Source of the DNA: Pleurodeles waltl | Taxonomy: Eukaryota > Chordata > Amphibia > Caudata > Salamandridae | Reading direction: 5' to 3' | Assembly (NCBI RefSeq): GCF_031143425.1 | Contig: NC_090439.1 | Location: forward strand, 643,747,465-643,811,464 | Length of the DNA: 64,000 nt | Shown: positions 62,069 to 64,000 of the stretch, one piece after another | Numbering within the stretch: position 1 is the first letter of the stretch | How the letters are laid out: each line of letters opens with the position of its first letter | Notes under the pieces: model-generated | Told to the model about the DNA's origin: nothing | Databases searched by the model: none | The model's input: the letters and a program-made list of their open reading frames with translations, nothing else | Program-made: the position numbers and the translations under genes

Positions 62069-64000
62069 TCCCTAGGTGCCGGCTGAGCTAGAGGCCAAAA
62101 TCTACAGGTAGGCACTTCGCAAAAAACACCTCTGTTTTCTTCCAAAAATTAGGATGTGTCCACGTTGCGCTTTGGGGCATTTCCTGTCGCGGGCGCTAGG
62201 CCTACCCACACAAGTGAGGTATCATTTTTATCGGGAGACTTGGGGGAACGCTGGGTGGAAGGAAATTTGTGGCTCCTCTCAGATTCCAGAACTTTCTGCC
62301 ACAGAAATGTGAGGGACATGTGTTTTTTTAGCCAAATTTTGAGGTTTACAAAGGATTCTGGGTAACAGAACTTGGTCCGAGCCCCGCAAGTCACCCCTCC
62401 TTGGATTTCCCTAGGTCTCTAGTTTTCAGAAATGCACAGGTGTGGTAGGTTTCCCTAGGTGCCGGCTGAGCTAGAGGCCAAAATCTACAGGTAGGCACTT
62501 CGCAAAAAACACCTCTGTTTTCTTCCAAAAATGTGGATGTGTCCACGTTGCGCTTTGGGGCGTTTCCTGTCGCGGGCGCTAGGCCTACCCACACAAGTGA
62601 GGTATCATTTTTATCGGGAGACTTGGGGGAAGGCTGGGTGGAAGGAAATTTGTGGCTCCTCTCAGATTTCAGAACTTTCTGCCACAGAAATGTGAGGAAC
62701 ATGTGTTTTTTTAGCCAAATTTTGAGGTTTGCAAAGGATTCTGGGTAACAGAACTTGGTCCGAGCCCCGCAATTCATCCTTCCTTGGATTTCCCTAGGTC
62801 TCTAGTTTTCAGAAATGCACAGGTGTGGTAGGTTTCCCTAGGTGCCGGCTGAGCTAGAGGCCAAAATCTACAGGTAGGCACTTCGCAAAAAACACCTCTG
62901 TTTTCTTCCAAAAATTTGGATGTGTCCACGTTGCGCTTTGGGGCGTTTCCTGTCGCAGGCGCTAGGCCTACCCACACAAGTGAGGTATCATTTTTATCGG
63001 GAGACTTGGGGGAATGCTGGGTGGAAGGAAATTTGTGGCTCCTCTCAGATTCCAGAACTTTCTGCCACAGAAATGTGAGGGACATGTGTTTTTTTAGCCA
63101 AATTTTGAGGTTTGCAAAGGATTCTGGGTAACAGAACCTGGTCCGAGCCCCGCAAGTCACCCCATCTTGGATTCCCCTAGGTCTCTAGTTTTCAGAAATG
63201 CACAGGTTTGGTAGGTTTCCCTAGGTGCCGGCTGAGCTAGAGGCCAAAATCTACAGGTAGGCACTTCGCAAAAAACACCTCTGTTTTCTTCCAAAAATTA
63301 GGATGTGTCCACGTTGCGCTTTGGGGCGTTTCCTGTCGCGGGCGCTAGGCCTACCCACACAAGTGCGGTATCATTTTTATCGGGAGACTTGGGGGAAGGC
63401 TGGGTGGAAGGATATTTGTGGCTCCTCTCAGATTCCAGAACTTCCTGCCACAGAAATGTGAGGAACATGTGTTTTTTTAGCCAAATTTTGAGGTTTGCAA
63501 AGGATTCTGGGTAACAGAACCTGGTCCGAGCCCCGCAAGTCACCCCTCCTTGGATTCCCCTAGGTCTCTAGTTTTCAGAAATGCACAGGTTTGGTAGGTT
63601 TCCCTAGGTGCCGGCTGAGCTAGAGGCCAAAATCTACAGGTAGGCACTTCGCAAAAAACACCTCCTGTTTTCTTCCAAAAATTTGGATGTATCCACGTTG
63701 CGCTTTGGGGCGTTTCCTGTCGCGGGCGCTAGGCCTACACACACAAGTGAGGTATCATTTTTATCAGGAGACTTGGGGGAACGCTGGGTGGAAGGAAATT
63801 TGTGGCTCCTCTCAGATTCCAGAACTTTCTGCCACAGAAATGTGAGGGACATGTGTTTTTTTAGCCAAATTTTGAGGTTTGCAAAGGATTCTGGGTAACA
63901 GAACCTGGTCCGAGCCCCGCAAGTCACCCCATCTTGGATTCCCCTAGGTCTCTGGTTTTCAGAAATGCACAGGTTTGGTAGGTTTCCCTAGGTGCCGGCT
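62069..64000. repeat. Right array block, rearranged relatives of unit A monomers
   Basis: After 62,068 the order no longer follows unit A. The monomer around 62,150 carries attaggatg instead of the atttggatg expected at the equivalent of 31,559. The following monomers resemble, in order, those at 21,849, 20,316, 20,840 and 31,127, so the neighbourhood is similar to 20-21 kb but not collinear at base level. Marks private to this block include two changes in the start of the monomer at 62,774 (tcatccttcc for tcacccctcc) and a C at 63,366 where nearly all copies have A. The window ends inside a monomer. Confidence 0.8.

Larger units (their letters stand above)
1..64000. repeat. Tandem satellite array, ~383-bp monomer, ~167 copies
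   Basis: The same sequence recurs every 371 to 384 bp from the first base to the last. Using the start of the segment atgtgtccacgttgcgc as anchor, 166 intervals lie between 177 and 63,683, a mean of about 382.6 bp. All copies have the same orientation. No interval holds an insertion, mobile element or unique DNA. Monomers differ by scattered substitutions, 1-bp indels and one recurrent 12-bp deletion. The window begins and ends inside a monomer, so the array continues on both sides. Such long, pure, head-to-tail arrays are typical of eukaryotic centromeric or heterochromatic satellites. I do not recognise the family by name. A spacer sub-repeat array (for example of rDNA) is possible but has no support here. 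Confidence 0.97.

Noticed and set aside
1..64000. Recurrent open frames of about 128 codons (minus strand) and 71 codons (plus strand) as a protein family
   Set aside because: They occur once per monomer on both strands over the same DNA, are truncated by 1-bp indels and the repeat length, show no known domain, and vary as noncoding DNA does (CpG transitions, frameshifts).
1..64000. CRISPR array
   Set aside because: The repeat is 383 bp with no unique spacers, and no cas genes are present.
1..64000. rDNA intergenic spacer sub-repeats
   Set aside because: Length and tandem form would allow it, but no 18S, 5.8S or 28S sequence or spacer promoter is visible in 64 kb.
1..64000. Tandem LTRs or a retrotransposon remnant
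   Set aside because: There is no internal coding region, primer-binding site or target-site duplication between repeats; the monomers abut directly.

Overview
The whole 64 kb window is one uninterrupted tandem array of a single satellite DNA. The monomer is about 383 bp and about 167 copies are present, all in the same orientation. I see no protein-coding gene, rRNA or tRNA gene, transposon, inversion or unique sequence. The open frames on both strands are by-products of the monomer: they recur once per repeat and stop because 383 is not a multiple of 3. This architecture points to a eukaryotic (peri)centromeric or other heterochromatic satellite block. The monomer has 12 CpG sites, at least 11 of which show CpG-to-TpG or CpG-to-CpA variants, which suggests a genome with germline CpG methylation, such as a vertebrate. 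I cannot name the species; a large-genome amphibian is one unproven possibility. An rDNA spacer sub-repeat array is a less likely alternative, because no rRNA sequence is present.

Layout: (1) 1 to about 10,057 is an older, more diverged block of about 26 monomers. (2) About 10,058-31,477 is a 56-monomer unit of 21,420 bp, called unit A here. (3) About 31,478-62,068 is a second, nearly identical copy of unit A (I noted eight base differences over its first 16 kb). It has been remodelled by loss of one monomer near 39.8 kb (-383 bp), a tandem duplication of 22 monomers (+8,417 bp; 39,061-47,477 and 47,478-55,894) and a tandem duplication of 3 monomers (+1,137 bp; 58,892-60,028 and 60,029-61,165). 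The arithmetic closes exactly: 21,420 - 383 + 8,417 + 1,137 = 30,591, the offset seen at the right end. (4) 62,069-64,000 is a further block of related but rearranged monomers. Inside unit A are smaller duplications of 2, 3 and 5 monomers, so the array has grown by unequal exchange at many scales.

Shared private mutations give the order of events: unit A duplicated first, copy 2 then gained point mutations and lost a monomer, and the 22-monomer segment carrying those marks duplicated last. A join of two haplotypes by the assembler could mimic the 21 kb duplication and must be excluded.

Two short motifs recur with the monomer. One is a perfect three-unit heat-shock element (aTTCc aGAAc tTTCt), intact in about 60% of monomers and broken in most others by one T-to-C change. 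The other is a weak RNA polymerase III-like A-box/B-box pair. The heat-shock element is the most biologically suggestive signal, since HSF1-driven satellite transcription is known for human satellite III; any function here is inference.
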